Below are positions 45,654 to 53,280 of a DNA stretch of 64,000 nt, piece by piece; the stretch's first letter is position 1; each line of letters starts with the position of its first letter. The notes under the pieces are model-generated. The model had not been told where the DNA came from and ran no database searches. It worked only from the letters and a program-made list of their open reading frames with translations. The stretch is from Luteolibacter rhizosphaerae. GTDB lineage: Bacteria; Verrucomicrobiota; Verrucomicrobiia; Verrucomicrobiales; Akkermansiaceae. A program made the translations under genes and the position numbers. Where the stretch lies: positions 62,001-126,000 of the forward strand of contig NZ_JAPDDR010000001.1 in assembly GCF_025950095.1 (NCBI RefSeq), written 5' to 3'.

Positions 45654-46094
45654 TCAGCGCGCCCGCAATTTGCGCAGGGAACTCAGGTGAGCCTCCAGCC
45701 GCGGCATCAGCACCTCGCGGATCTCATCCTTGATCTCATCCATCACCTCCGGGTCGTCCAACGACACGAGATAGTCGTCGATTCCCGACAGCTCTCCCGC
45801 CTCCAGCGCCATCAACGCGGTGGTTTCTCCGAAAACCTTGGCGAATCCCTCCACCGCCTTCGCGAACTGTCCCCACACCCCGGAGTTCTCGTCCGGCTGC
45901 ACGCCCATGTCATCGATGTGCGCCCTCAAGCGACCGACGCTATCCATGTGATCCTGGCGGATGGACTCGAGAATCGACCGCTCCGGCTCGCGGTGAAATT
46001 TTCCCAATGCTTGGGTGTAGGTCTCCACGGCTGAAAGCTCCCCCCTCAGGAGGCTATTCGAAATGTCGATGCATTGGTCGAAGGTGGCGGTCAT
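45654..46094 (-). CDS. Ferritin-like DUF2383/PA2169-family protein
   Basis: A 146-residue all-alpha protein: FDQCIDISNSLLRGELSAVETYTQAL, ILESIRQDHMDSVGRLRAHI, GETTALMALEAGELSGIDDYLVSL and EVMDEIKDEIREVLMPRLEAHLSSL give four helices with Glu/His residues spaced as in ferritin-like bundles. The family is linked to stress responses in other bacteria; its biochemistry is not known. The N-terminal pattern fits PA2169. Confidence 0.8.
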   Translation of the reverse strand: MTATFDQCIDISNSLLRGELSAVETYTQALGKFHREPERSILESIRQDHMDSVGRLRAHIDDMGVQPDENSGVWGQFAKAVEGFAKVFGETTALMALEAGELSGIDDYLVSLDDPEVMDEIKDEIREVLMPRLEAHLSSLRKLRAR

Positions 46095-46175
46095 GGATTC
46101 TAAACATCAGTTTATGGGCCGCCCCCTGTGAAGAAGTCTGTCTTCACTAAGAACCAATAACTTGGGCTCCGAAGC

Positions 46176-46230
46176 AAAAAAGCCCGCCGTCCGTACAGCA
46201 TTGCGGGATGTCACTCTCGCGACATCCCGC
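46176..46230 (-). terminator. Terminator region of the fasciclin gene
   Basis: A perfect 10-bp stem (46203-46212 with 46221-46230) lies 24 bp past the fasciclin stop. Further on, a GGCGGGCTTTTTT stretch (complement of 46176-46188) can pair with the same CCCGC, giving an alternative terminator hairpin with a T-tract. Confidence 0.7.
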
Positions 46231-46253
46231 TGTGAAAAATGCACGGTCACCAT

Positions 46254-46772
46254 TTACTCCTGATCGGGCTCCAGCACCATGTTGATCGCGTGGATGCTGC
46301 CTCCATCGCCTAGCTCCGCACCCTGCTTCACAATCTCCCCCCGCCCCACCCACACCGTCTTTCCCTCCCGGTGCAGCACCACCCGGCTGCCTTGGAGGGT
46401 AGTGCGGTCTTCGGTCGAAACGTTCTTCAGATCGATCGTGCCGGGAATGATGTGATAGCTCAGCCTCTGGGCCAGCAAATCGCGATTCTCCGGTTCGAGC
46501 AGCAGATCCATGTCTGCCCCCGGCATGGTGCGGAATGCCGCGTCATTGGGTGCAATAATCGTATACGGTCCGCCTGTTCGCAGGGTCTCGGCCATCCCGG
46601 ACAGATGGATGAGGCGCGTGAATGTTGTCAGCTCGGGCTCGCCCTCCAAAGTCGCCATGACTCCCTTGGCTTGTTGCTGGCGAGTGAGTTCCGGGGCACC
46701 GCCGGTGCTCGGAGCAAGAATGGCTCCGCCGGCAAGGATCGCGGCGAGCGCGAGAATGGATGTTGTTTTCAT
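46254..46772 (-). CDS. Secreted fasciclin (FAS1) domain protein
   Basis: A 172-residue exported protein. Signal peptide MKTTSILALAAILAGGAILAP; FAS1 domain with LTTFTRLIHLSGMAETLRTGGPYTIIAPNDAAFRTMP (H1 region) and IHAINMVLEPDQE (H2 region). FAS1 domains mediate adhesion or matrix binding. A strong ribosome site (AAGGAG, 6 bp before the ATG) is present, and a 16-bp palindrome sits 26 bp upstream of the start. Confidence 0.92.
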   Translation of the reverse strand: MKTTSILALAAILAGGAILAPSTGGAPELTRQQQAKGVMATLEGEPELTTFTRLIHLSGMAETLRTGGPYTIIAPNDAAFRTMPGADMDLLLEPENRDLLAQRLSYHIIPGTIDLKNVSTEDRTTLQGSRVVLHREGKTVWVGRGEIVKQGAELGDGGSIHAINMVLEPDQE

Positions 46773-46797
46773 ATGATCTCCTTGTGTTGACGGTCAT

Positions 46798-46813
46798 GGA
46801 AGCAATTGCTTCC
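46798..46813. promoter_or_regulatory. 16-bp perfect palindrome upstream of the fasciclin gene
   Basis: GGAAGCAATTGCTTCC is identical to its own reverse complement. It lies 26-41 bp before the ATG at 46772, a place suited to an operator for a dimeric regulator. Confidence 0.6.
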
Positions 46814-46988
46814 ACTCCTTCTCCCAGCAGTCCCCGTGCGGATCGGTGCCGCTTACCGAGTTTTGCGAGGTCCCCCTTGAAGATGCATCAAAGCCGGTCG
46901 ATCTTTTGAATCCATCTTGCGGAGGGATCCTCCGGAACTGTTAGTTCGGGAACCCTTGACCGCCTGAGGCTTGGCTCTACGGTCCGCC

Positions 46989-47348
46989 ATGGGATTTCGC
47001 GCGGCGGAAGGATACGCTACCTTGGAATTGTGGCAGGAAGTCTTGGAGGAGCTCGCGGATCTTCCCCGGGCTTTTCACATCTCCCCCGCCGTTCTGCGCT
47101 TGGAATTGAGGGCCTGCGTTGCCACCCGCTCTTGGCATCGCGGCCAATCAGCCGCGCATAGCCTCGGACAGTTGGGAGCGCTGGATCGCATGATGGTCGC
47201 TGGTTTTCACGCCGCCCACGGTCGCGATCTATTGCTACAAGGACTCAGGGATGAGGCACAACTGGTACTCAAGCGGGCAGTGGATACGTGGCCATCGTGC
47301 AAGGATGTTGTGTTAAAAGATCCAAGTCTGGTTGCGGCCATGCTATAA
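46989..47348 (+). CDS. TPR-like small protein
   Basis: A 119-residue all-helical protein. LELWQEVLEELADLPRAFHISPAVLRLELRACVATRSWHRGQSAAHSL has the alternating pattern of tetratricopeptide repeats, like short verrucomicrobial TPR proteins. The ATG at 46989 is used; an upstream TTG at 46971 is less likely. No partner can be named. A terminator follows at 47493. Confidence 0.65.
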   Translation: MGFRAAEGYATLELWQEVLEELADLPRAFHISPAVLRLELRACVATRSWHRGQSAAHSLGQLGALDRMMVAGFHAAHGRDLLLQGLRDEAQLVLKRAVDTWPSCKDVVLKDPSLVAAML

Positions 47349-47492
47349 ACATGCGTAAATACGCGGATCTTGTTTTTCATATTATCAGTTGCGGAATTTG
47401 AAAAAGGGATGATTTTCAGTTCAGGAAAAGTGGCGACTGAGTCTGGGGGGAGTTGGTCGCCTGCTATCCGGAATAACACACCGGCTGGTGTG

Positions 47493-47528
47493 GGCCCTCG
47501 GGGTTAAACCCCGGGGGTCTTCCATTTT
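47493..47528 (+). terminator. Intrinsic terminator
   Basis: An 11-bp stem with two G-T pairs (47493-47503 with 47509-47519), loop TTAAA, then TTTCCATTTT. Strikingly similar in layout and tail to the terminator at 24258-24295. Confidence 0.88.
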
Positions 47529-47567
47529 AGGGGCTCAGGGGAAGATTGCAGCCTGCCGTGGCGGCTT

Positions 47568-47581
47568 GTGCATCCTGCATC
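47568..47581. promoter_or_regulatory. TGCA-N3-TGCA site upstream of the DUF892 gene
   Basis: GTGCATC, CTGCATC, followed by GCCCG as at 40021-40039. 86 bp upstream of the DUF892 start. Confidence 0.5.
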
Positions 47582-47666
47582 GCCCGGGAGATCGCCTTGA
47601 TCCTGTGGTGCCTCAGCTCCCGCGTCTTAGCGCGGCGGCACATCATCTGCGAGAGAGTGGCTCGCC

Positions 47667-48170
47667 ATGATCAACAACCTGGAACAACTGTATATCGATC
47701 AACTCCGCGACCTATTTAGCGCGGAAACCCAACTCGTCGCCGCCATCCCTGACATGGCCGCGAACGCCACCGACGAAGCCCTGCGGGATGCTTTCAACCA
47801 TCATCTCGATGAAACCCGCACCCAGCGGGCCCGCCTACAGGAGATCTTCGGATTCCACGGGATCGCTCCGGAAGGCGAGGACTGCGATGCCATGCGCGGT
47901 CTCATCAAGGAAGCCACCAAGCACATCGCCAACACCCAAAAGGGCAGCGTTCGCGATGCCGTCCTGATCGCCTCGGGTAACCGCGTCGAGCACTACGAGA
48001 TCGCCGCGTACGGGCTCGCCCGCGCCTTCGCCGAGTGCCTCGGCTACGATGAGGACGTGAAGCTGCTCACCAAATCCATCGAGGAAGAGGGCGCCGCCGA
48101 CCAAACCCTCACCAAGATCGCCTCCGGAGGTCTCTTCCGCGATGGTGTGAACGAAGAAGCCGCTCACTGA
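47667..48170 (+). CDS. DUF892 / YciE-YciF family ferritin-like protein
   Basis: A 167-residue four-helix protein. MINNLEQLYIDQLRDLFSAETQLVAAIPDMA is the standard DUF892 start, then DAFNHHLDETRTQRARLQEIF, SVRDAVLIASGNRVEHYEIAAYGLARAFAECLG and LTKSIEEEGAADQTLTKIA. His/Glu positions fit a di-iron site. The family is associated with general stress responses. Second ferritin-like gene of this stretch. Confidence 0.9.
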   Translation: MINNLEQLYIDQLRDLFSAETQLVAAIPDMAANATDEALRDAFNHHLDETRTQRARLQEIFGFHGIAPEGEDCDAMRGLIKEATKHIANTQKGSVRDAVLIASGNRVEHYEIAAYGLARAFAECLGYDEDVKLLTKSIEEEGAADQTLTKIASGGLFRDGVNEEAAH

Positions 48171-48253
48171 CCCATCCTCCTTCCTCCTGTAGAAGCCGGA
48201 TCCGCATTTGCCGGGTTCGGCTTCTACTGCATCTTCCGGGTGACTCTCATCGC

Positions 48254-49114
48254 TTGAACTTCAGCCACCAGCGCAGCATCCCGCAGTCCCTGCAGGAGTA
48301 TGGCCGCGGCATCGCCGGCGGCCTCATGTTCTCGCTGCCGCTCCTCTACACCATGGAGGTTTGGTGGGCCGGCTTCACCCTTCATCCCGGCCGCATCCTC
48401 CTCTATCTCGCCTGCACCTTCGTCGTGCTCATGCTCTACAATCGCTTCGCCGGCCTGCGCCGGGATGCCGCATTGCGCGAGGTGGCGATCGACTCCGTCG
48501 AGGAAATGGGTCTCGGTCTCGTGCTTGCCTCCCTCGTGCTCTGGCTCACCGGGCGCATCGACCATGACATGTCCTTGGCCGAGCTCGCCGGGAAGATTGT
48601 CATGGAAGGCATGACCGTAGCCATCGGCATCTCCGTCGGCACCGCGCAGCTCGGCGGAGAGGGGACCGAGGACGAAGGCGTGGCGGGCGATGAGCGCTGG
48701 TCCGGCGGCTATTTGCCCCAGGCCGCCATCGGTCTCTGCGGTGCCGTGTTGTTCGTGGCGAATGTCGCCCCCACGGAGGAGATTGGTGTGATCGCCATGG
48801 AGAGCTCTCCGCGCATGCTTCTGCTCTTGGCGGCACTATCGATCCTGCTTGGCGCCCTCGTGCTCCACTTCGCCGGGGTCCATGGCGCGGATCGGCATGT
48901 CGCGCGGGATACTTGGCTGCTTTCCCTCCGTGGTATCGTCACCACCTATGCGGTCGCCTTGGTCGCGGCCGGCGCTTGCTTGTACTTCTTCGGCCGCTTG
49001 GATGGCCTCCCTTGGCAGCTCGCATTCGCCTACTGCGTGGTCGCCGCTGTCCCTGCCGTGCTCGGTGCTTCCGCCGGGCGTCTCCTCCTCCAGATCCGTC
49101 CCCCGGGACATTGA
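48254..49114 (+). CDS. TIGR02587-type (DUF2391) integral membrane protein
   Basis: A 286-residue membrane protein with about eight helices. It opens EYGRGIAGGLMFSLPLLYTMEVWWAGF, matching the family's (R)GxxxGxLF-PLLYTMEVW start; later NVAPTEEIGVIAMESSPRMLLLLAALSILLGALVLHF. The start codon is TTG (48254). It is followed after 7 bp by the TIGR02588-type gene, its usual neighbour. Function unknown. Confidence 0.85.
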   Translation: MNFSHQRSIPQSLQEYGRGIAGGLMFSLPLLYTMEVWWAGFTLHPGRILLYLACTFVVLMLYNRFAGLRRDAALREVAIDSVEEMGLGLVLASLVLWLTGRIDHDMSLAELAGKIVMEGMTVAIGISVGTAQLGGEGTEDEGVAGDERWSGGYLPQAAIGLCGAVLFVANVAPTEEIGVIAMESSPRMLLLLAALSILLGALVLHFAGVHGADRHVARDTWLLSLRGIVTTYAVALVAAGACLYFFGRLDGLPWQLAFAYCVVAAVPAVLGASAGRLLLQIRPPGH

Positions 49115-49121
49115 CTCGAAC

Positions 49122-49511
49122 ATGACCGCGAAATCGATCAACCGTCCTCCCGCTGGCAAGAATCCACTCGAATGGGCGGTTTTCGCTCTCAGCTTTCTGC
49201 TGGTCCTCGGCGTGGTGGGCATCCTCGCGGAGGAGGTTCTCCGCTGGCAGGACTCACCGGCTCGCTTGACCGCGCAGATCGGCGGCACCGCTCTCCAGGA
49301 TGGTGCCCGCTGGATCGTGGTCGAAGTGCGAAACGATGGCGAAGGCCTGGCCGCGGATGTGGAGATCGAGGTGCAGGCGGGCGATGAATCCGCGGACTTC
49401 ACCCTCGATTTCGTTCCCCGCGGCACCGTGCGCTCCGGCCGCGTGAGCTTCCCGCAGACCATCGATCCAGCCGCCGCCAAGGTATCGATCCGGGGCTACC
49501 GGGAACCCTGA
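49122..49511 (+). CDS. TIGR02588-type small membrane-anchored protein
   Basis: A 129-residue protein: short basic N-terminus, a membrane segment WAVFALSFLLVLGVVGILAEEVL, then a beta-sandwich-like outer domain (RWIVVEVRNDGEGLAADVEIEVQAG, DFVPRGTVRSGRVSFPQ). The pairing with the TIGR02587-type gene is characteristic. Function unknown; the two probably form a membrane complex (inference). Stop is 3 bp from the convergent oxidoreductase. Confidence 0.85.
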   Translation: MTAKSINRPPAGKNPLEWAVFALSFLLVLGVVGILAEEVLRWQDSPARLTAQIGGTALQDGARWIVVEVRNDGEGLAADVEIEVQAGDESADFTLDFVPRGTVRSGRVSFPQTIDPAAAKVSIRGYREP

Positions 49512-49514
49512 GAA

Positions 49515-50723
49515 TTACCGGTCGAAGCGGAACGCCGCCGCATACGGGTGCGTCCTGCCCTCCAACTCCGCCCGGATGATCTCCGCGGCGATCACGCTGT
49601 AGGTGATCCCGTTGCCGCCGAAGCCGAGCGCGAAGTAGCACAGCGGATGCGGCCGGTAGGTGCCGATGTAAGCAAGACCGTCCTTCGTCTCGCCGAAGGT
49701 CCCGGCCCATGCATAGGCAGGCTCCATCTTCGTCGCCGGGAACATCTCTTTGAACCGCTTCTCCAGCAGCCGGCATTTCCGCGGCACCAGCCGGTCCCTC
49801 GCCGCGGGACTGCGGAAGGGAATGTCTTCACCTCCGATGATCGCGCGCCCGTCGTTGTCGCCTCGCAGGTAGAAGTAGGGGCGCGCCGTCTCCCACAGCA
49901 GGCAGCGTCGCCACCAGTCCGGCGCCTCATCCATCGGCTCGGAGGCGATCGCGAAGGAGCTCCTTAGATCCACGAAACGCGCTGTGTCGAAGAGGGACTG
50001 TGTCTCATACCCCGTCGCCACTACCACCCGCTTCGCGCGGACGGTCCAGCCGCGCGCTGTCTTCAGCACCACTCCGGCTTGGTCGAAGTCCACCGCCTCC
50101 ACCTTCGTGCGATCGTAGACCCCGCATCCGTGCCTGCGGATCTCCGCCAGCATTCCGTGGGCGAGCCGGTAGGCATCCACCTCGGCCGCTTGGGGCGAAT
50201 GCAAGGCATAGGGCTTCACGAATCCGAAATGCTCGTGCACGTCCGCGGGCATCCACTCGTTCACCTCGATACCCGCTTGGCGACGCGCTGCCGCTTCGGC
50301 CTTCAGCGCGGGAACATCCCGCTCCCGCGATGCGAGGTACACGCTGTCCTTCCGCATGAAGGCGCTGTCTTCTAAGCCAAGCCGCGCAATGCGTTCTTCC
50401 AGCAGGTCGATGCTATCGTAGCACGCCCGGTAGGCCAGCCGCGCATGCTCCTCGCCATGCTGGCCGATTAGATCGATCAGGTGGGTATCGATCTCGTATT
50501 GCAGCAGCGCGGTGCTAGCGCTCGTGCTTCCGGTCGCGACATCGCGTTCGTCCAGCACGATGACCTCATGCCCGGCAGAGCAGAGCGTCTCGCCGATCAA
50601 AGCGCCGGTAATGCCCGCACCCAGGATGGCGACATCGCATCTCCGGTCGGAATCAAGCGGTGGGTAGTTGGCGATGATCCCGCTTTTTACGCGCCAGTAG
50701 GGATGCTCCGATGTGAGATCCAT
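49515..50723 (-). CDS. FAD-dependent oxidoreductase (DAO family)
   Basis: A 402-residue flavoprotein. FAD-binding CDVAILGAGITGALIGETLCSAGHEVIVLDERDVATGSTSAS (GxGxxG about 35), VVVATGYETQSLFD and GLAYIGTYRPHPLCYFALGFGGNGITYSVIAAEII (C-terminal FAD contacts). D-amino-acid-oxidase/glycine-oxidase superfamily; substrate unknown. No signal peptide, so cytosolic. Confidence 0.9.
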   Translation of the reverse strand: MDLTSEHPYWRVKSGIIANYPPLDSDRRCDVAILGAGITGALIGETLCSAGHEVIVLDERDVATGSTSASTALLQYEIDTHLIDLIGQHGEEHARLAYRACYDSIDLLEERIARLGLEDSAFMRKDSVYLASRERDVPALKAEAAARRQAGIEVNEWMPADVHEHFGFVKPYALHSPQAAEVDAYRLAHGMLAEIRRHGCGVYDRTKVEAVDFDQAGVVLKTARGWTVRAKRVVVATGYETQSLFDTARFVDLRSSFAIASEPMDEAPDWWRRCLLWETARPYFYLRGDNDGRAIIGGEDIPFRSPAARDRLVPRKCRLLEKRFKEMFPATKMEPAYAWAGTFGETKDGLAYIGTYRPHPLCYFALGFGGNGITYSVIAAEIIRAELEGRTHPYAAAFRFDR

Positions 50724-50750
50724 GCAGGGGGAGACTCGGTTCGGTTTGGA

Positions 50751-50966
50751 TCAGGAGTTTCTCCCAATGAGCCGGAGCTTGGGTCGCATCGGGTCTTCCG
50801 GCTCCACCGGGCCTTCCGGATCCAGCACCACATCACAGGTGCCTCCGGTTGAGGCATGATCCTCGATGTGGCAATGAATGCCTCTTCGTCTTAGTTCGGT
50901 GATCTCCGCGGCAGCTTGCTCGTGCGCGGCAAGCGTCTCGGGGGCTGGAAAAATTTTGTCCTTCAT
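50751..50966 (-). CDS. Small hypothetical protein (71 aa)
   Basis: Reads MKDKIFPAPETLAAHEQAAAEITELRRRG, then HCHIEDHASTGGTCDVVLDPEG and PMRPKLRLIGRNS. 27 bp upstream of the FAD oxidoreductase on the same strand, probably co-transcribed. Not recognised. Confidence 0.6.
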   Translation of the reverse strand: MKDKIFPAPETLAAHEQAAAEITELRRRGIHCHIEDHASTGGTCDVVLDPEGPVEPEDPMRPKLRLIGRNS

Positions 50967-51156
50967 GTTCGGTTACAACAGCAAGCCTCGTTCCATGCGC
51001 TGCCTCGCGCAAACTGAATGACTCCGCATCGGCGCTCATGCAGAACGCAGCCGCTTCCATTTTTCATTCCGTGCGTATTGCATGGATTCGGTCTCCGAAT
51101 CTCTTGATCTGGCTGCATTCGTGAGGGGGCACGTCGCTTGCTCTTGGGAGACTTCG

Positions 51157-52992
51157 ATGAAGATCTCCACGCCCAAGGCCCCCCGCAACTCCTCCAAACC
51201 TCAGCCTTCGAAACTTCCCGGCATGGGCGCCATTCCCCATGATCGCGGCACCGACTTCCGCGTCTGGGCACCAAATGCCGCTGCGGTTCATGTGACCGGC
51301 AGCTTCAATGATTGGGCCGATCCGGGACTGCCCCTCGCTGCGGAGGGGGAGGGGATCTGGAGCGCCAGCGCCCTTGGCGTGGAAGAAGGCGAGGAATACA
51401 AGTTCCGCATCACTCATGGTGACCAAGTCTTGGTGAAGATCGATCCCCGGGCCCGCGTCATCGACCCGGATAGCCACAATGGGGTGATCTATCGCGATAC
51501 CTTCGATTGGGAGGGCGTCGAGTGGGAGACTCCGCCGCTGAACGAGATGGTCGTCTACGAACTCCATGTCGGCACCTTCGGCTGCGGTAAAAAGGGCGGG
51601 CCCGGCACTTTTGGTGAGGTGATACGGCGCTTGCCCTATCTCAAGGATCTCGGCGTGAATGTGATCGAGCTCATGCCTCCGACCGAGTTTCCCGGTTCGA
51701 CCTCATGGGGCTACAACCCCAGCCATCCCTTCGCCGTGGAATCAGGATATGGCGGTCCGGACGGTCTCAAAACCCTCATCCGCGAGGCTCATCGTCAGGG
51801 CATCGCCGTCTTCCTCGATGTGGTCTACAACCACTTCGGCCCCGGCGATCTGGACCTTTGGCAGTTCGATGGCTGGTCCGAGAACGGGATGGGCGGCATC
51901 TTCTTCTACAACGACTGGAAGGCGGAAACTCCTTGGGGCCATACCCGGCCCGACTATGGCCGACATGAGGTGCGGCAGTACCTCCGCGACAACGCTCTGA
52001 TGTGGATCGAGGAGTTCCGTGCCGATGGCCTTCGCCTTGATGCCGTGAGCTACATCCGCCGTACGAGGGGCAACGAACATCACGAGTCCGTCGATCTTCC
52101 CGAGGGCTGGCAGGTCTTGCAGTGGATCAACAAGGACCTGAAGCAACACTCTCCCCGGATCATTTCAGTGGCCGAAGACCTCGGTAATAATACCGCGCTC
52201 ACCGCATGGGTAGAGGAGGGAGGTGCCGGTTTCGACACGCAGTGGGACTCTTCTTTCGTTCACCCCGTCAGGGCGGTGCTTGAAGCACCGGAGGATGATG
52301 ATCGCGACATCGGGGCCTTGGTCTCCGCCATCATACCTTCATGCGAAGGGGACTCGTTCCGCCGCGTAATTTACTCCGAGTCTCATGACGAGGTGGCGAA
52401 CGGTCACCAGCGTTTGGTTTCTGAGATCGATCCCGGTAATCCCGCCAGCGTGTGGGCCCGCCGCCGGACTCTTCAAGCGGCCGGTCTGGTACTCACCTCT
52501 CCCGGTGTGCCGATGCTTTTCCAAGGTCAGGAATTCCTTGAAGATGGCTGGTTCGACGACCGCGAGGCCTTGGACTGGGAGAAGGCCCGCCGCTTCCGTG
52601 GCATTCGCTTGGCCTTCCGTGATCTTATCCGCATGCGGCGGAATTTGGGTGGCATTACCCGGGGACTCACCGGCCAGCATGTTGATGTCTTCCACCGCGA
52701 TGCGGAGAACAAGGTCGTCGCTTGGCATCGCTGGCACGAGGGTGGTCCGCGCGATAGCACCGTGGTCATTCTGAATCTCAGCCATCGCGAGCATGAGTTT
52801 TACGAACTCACCCTGCCGGCGGCGGGCGAGTGGGTCGTGCGTTTCAATGCGGATTGGACCGGCTACAGCTCCGACTTCGGCGATACGGATCTGATCTGTG
52901 TCGAGGGCCGCGAGGATGAGGTGGGGCACCCCGCCGTCATCGGCGGCCTCAAGCTGCCGCCTTACGCCCTCGTGGTGCTCAGCCAAGACTGA
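51157..52992 (+). CDS. GH13 glycoside hydrolase, 1,4-alpha-glucan branching-enzyme type
   Basis: A 611-residue enzyme acting on alpha-glucans. CBM48-like domain (about 20-105; GTDFRVWAPNAAAVHVTGSFNDW), then the GH13 barrel: LPYLKDLGVNVIELMPPTEFPG, VFLDVVYNHFGPGD, GLRLDAVSYI (nucleophile Asp about 295), ISVAEDLG (acid Glu about 340) and YSESHDEVANG (Asp about 411). The SHDEV form is that of branching enzymes, but trehalohydrolase or amylase activity is not excluded. The ATG at 51157 has a GGGAG 8 bp upstream. Followed by glgA, so glucan storage is likely. Confidence 0.88.
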   Translation: MKISTPKAPRNSSKPQPSKLPGMGAIPHDRGTDFRVWAPNAAAVHVTGSFNDWADPGLPLAAEGEGIWSASALGVEEGEEYKFRITHGDQVLVKIDPRARVIDPDSHNGVIYRDTFDWEGVEWETPPLNEMVVYELHVGTFGCGKKGGPGTFGEVIRRLPYLKDLGVNVIELMPPTEFPGSTSWGYNPSHPFAVESGYGGPDGLKTLIREAHRQGIAVFLDVVYNHFGPGDLDLWQFDGWSENGMGGIFFYNDWKAETPWGHTRPDYGRHEVRQYLRDNALMWIEEFRADGLRLDAVSYIRRTRGNEHHESVDLPEGWQVLQWINKDLKQHSPRIISVAEDLGNNTALTAWVEEGGAGFDTQWDSSFVHPVRAVLEAPEDDDRDIGALVSAIIPSCEGDSFRRVIYSESHDEVANGHQRLVSEIDPGNPASVWARRRTLQAAGLVLTSPGVPMLFQGQEFLEDGWFDDREALDWEKARRFRGIRLAFRDLIRMRRNLGGITRGLTGQHVDVFHRDAENKVVAWHRWHEGGPRDSTVVILNLSHREHEFYELTLPAAGEWVVRFNADWTGYSSDFGDTDLICVEGREDEVGHPAVIGGLKLPPYALVVLSQD

Positions 52993-53280
52993 GATTTTCG
53001 TGCGATGCCTTTGCAAGCTGCACTTCCATGCACGGCAATGCACTGCCGATGCCTACTCGTCTTGCATACACGCCTCGCGGCCTTCTGCGAGAAAGCACGT
53101 AGTAGCAAAGGCTAGTCGATAAAATCTTAGTTAGGCCGGACCACCGGCTTAACTGGCACGCCGGAAGCTAGGTTACGGGCGCACGTCTCCGGGGGAACTC
53201 TGTGCAAGCTGGCTCCTTTTGGAGCTGGAGCGCAGCCGGACATTCGGGCGCCTCATACTACCCCTTCATCATCACAAGTC
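52993..53280. other. Intergenic region (288 bp) with TGCA-rich sites
   Basis: Between the GH13 enzyme and glycogen synthase. TGCA occurs at 53012, 53019, 53029 and 53039 (spacing 7, 10, 10). A 36-aa frame near 53005-53115 is judged spurious. Confidence 0.7.
53011..53042. promoter_or_regulatory. TGCA array upstream of glycogen synthase
   Basis: A paired heptamer (TTGCAAG, CTGCACT; 53011-53024) followed by two more TGCA cores at 10-bp steps. About 240 bp upstream of glgA. Confidence 0.45.

Larger units (their letters stand above)
47349..47666. other. Intergenic region (318 bp)
   Basis: Holds an AT-rich stretch right after the TPR gene (47360-47420), a CACACC/GGTGTG mini-hairpin, the terminator at 47493-47528, and a paired-heptamer site at 47568-47581 before the DUF892 gene. 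No ORF supported. Confidence 0.8.

Noticed and set aside
53005..53115. 36-codon frame between the GH13 gene and glgA
   Set aside because: Cys/Ala-rich product from TGCA repeats, no ribosome site.
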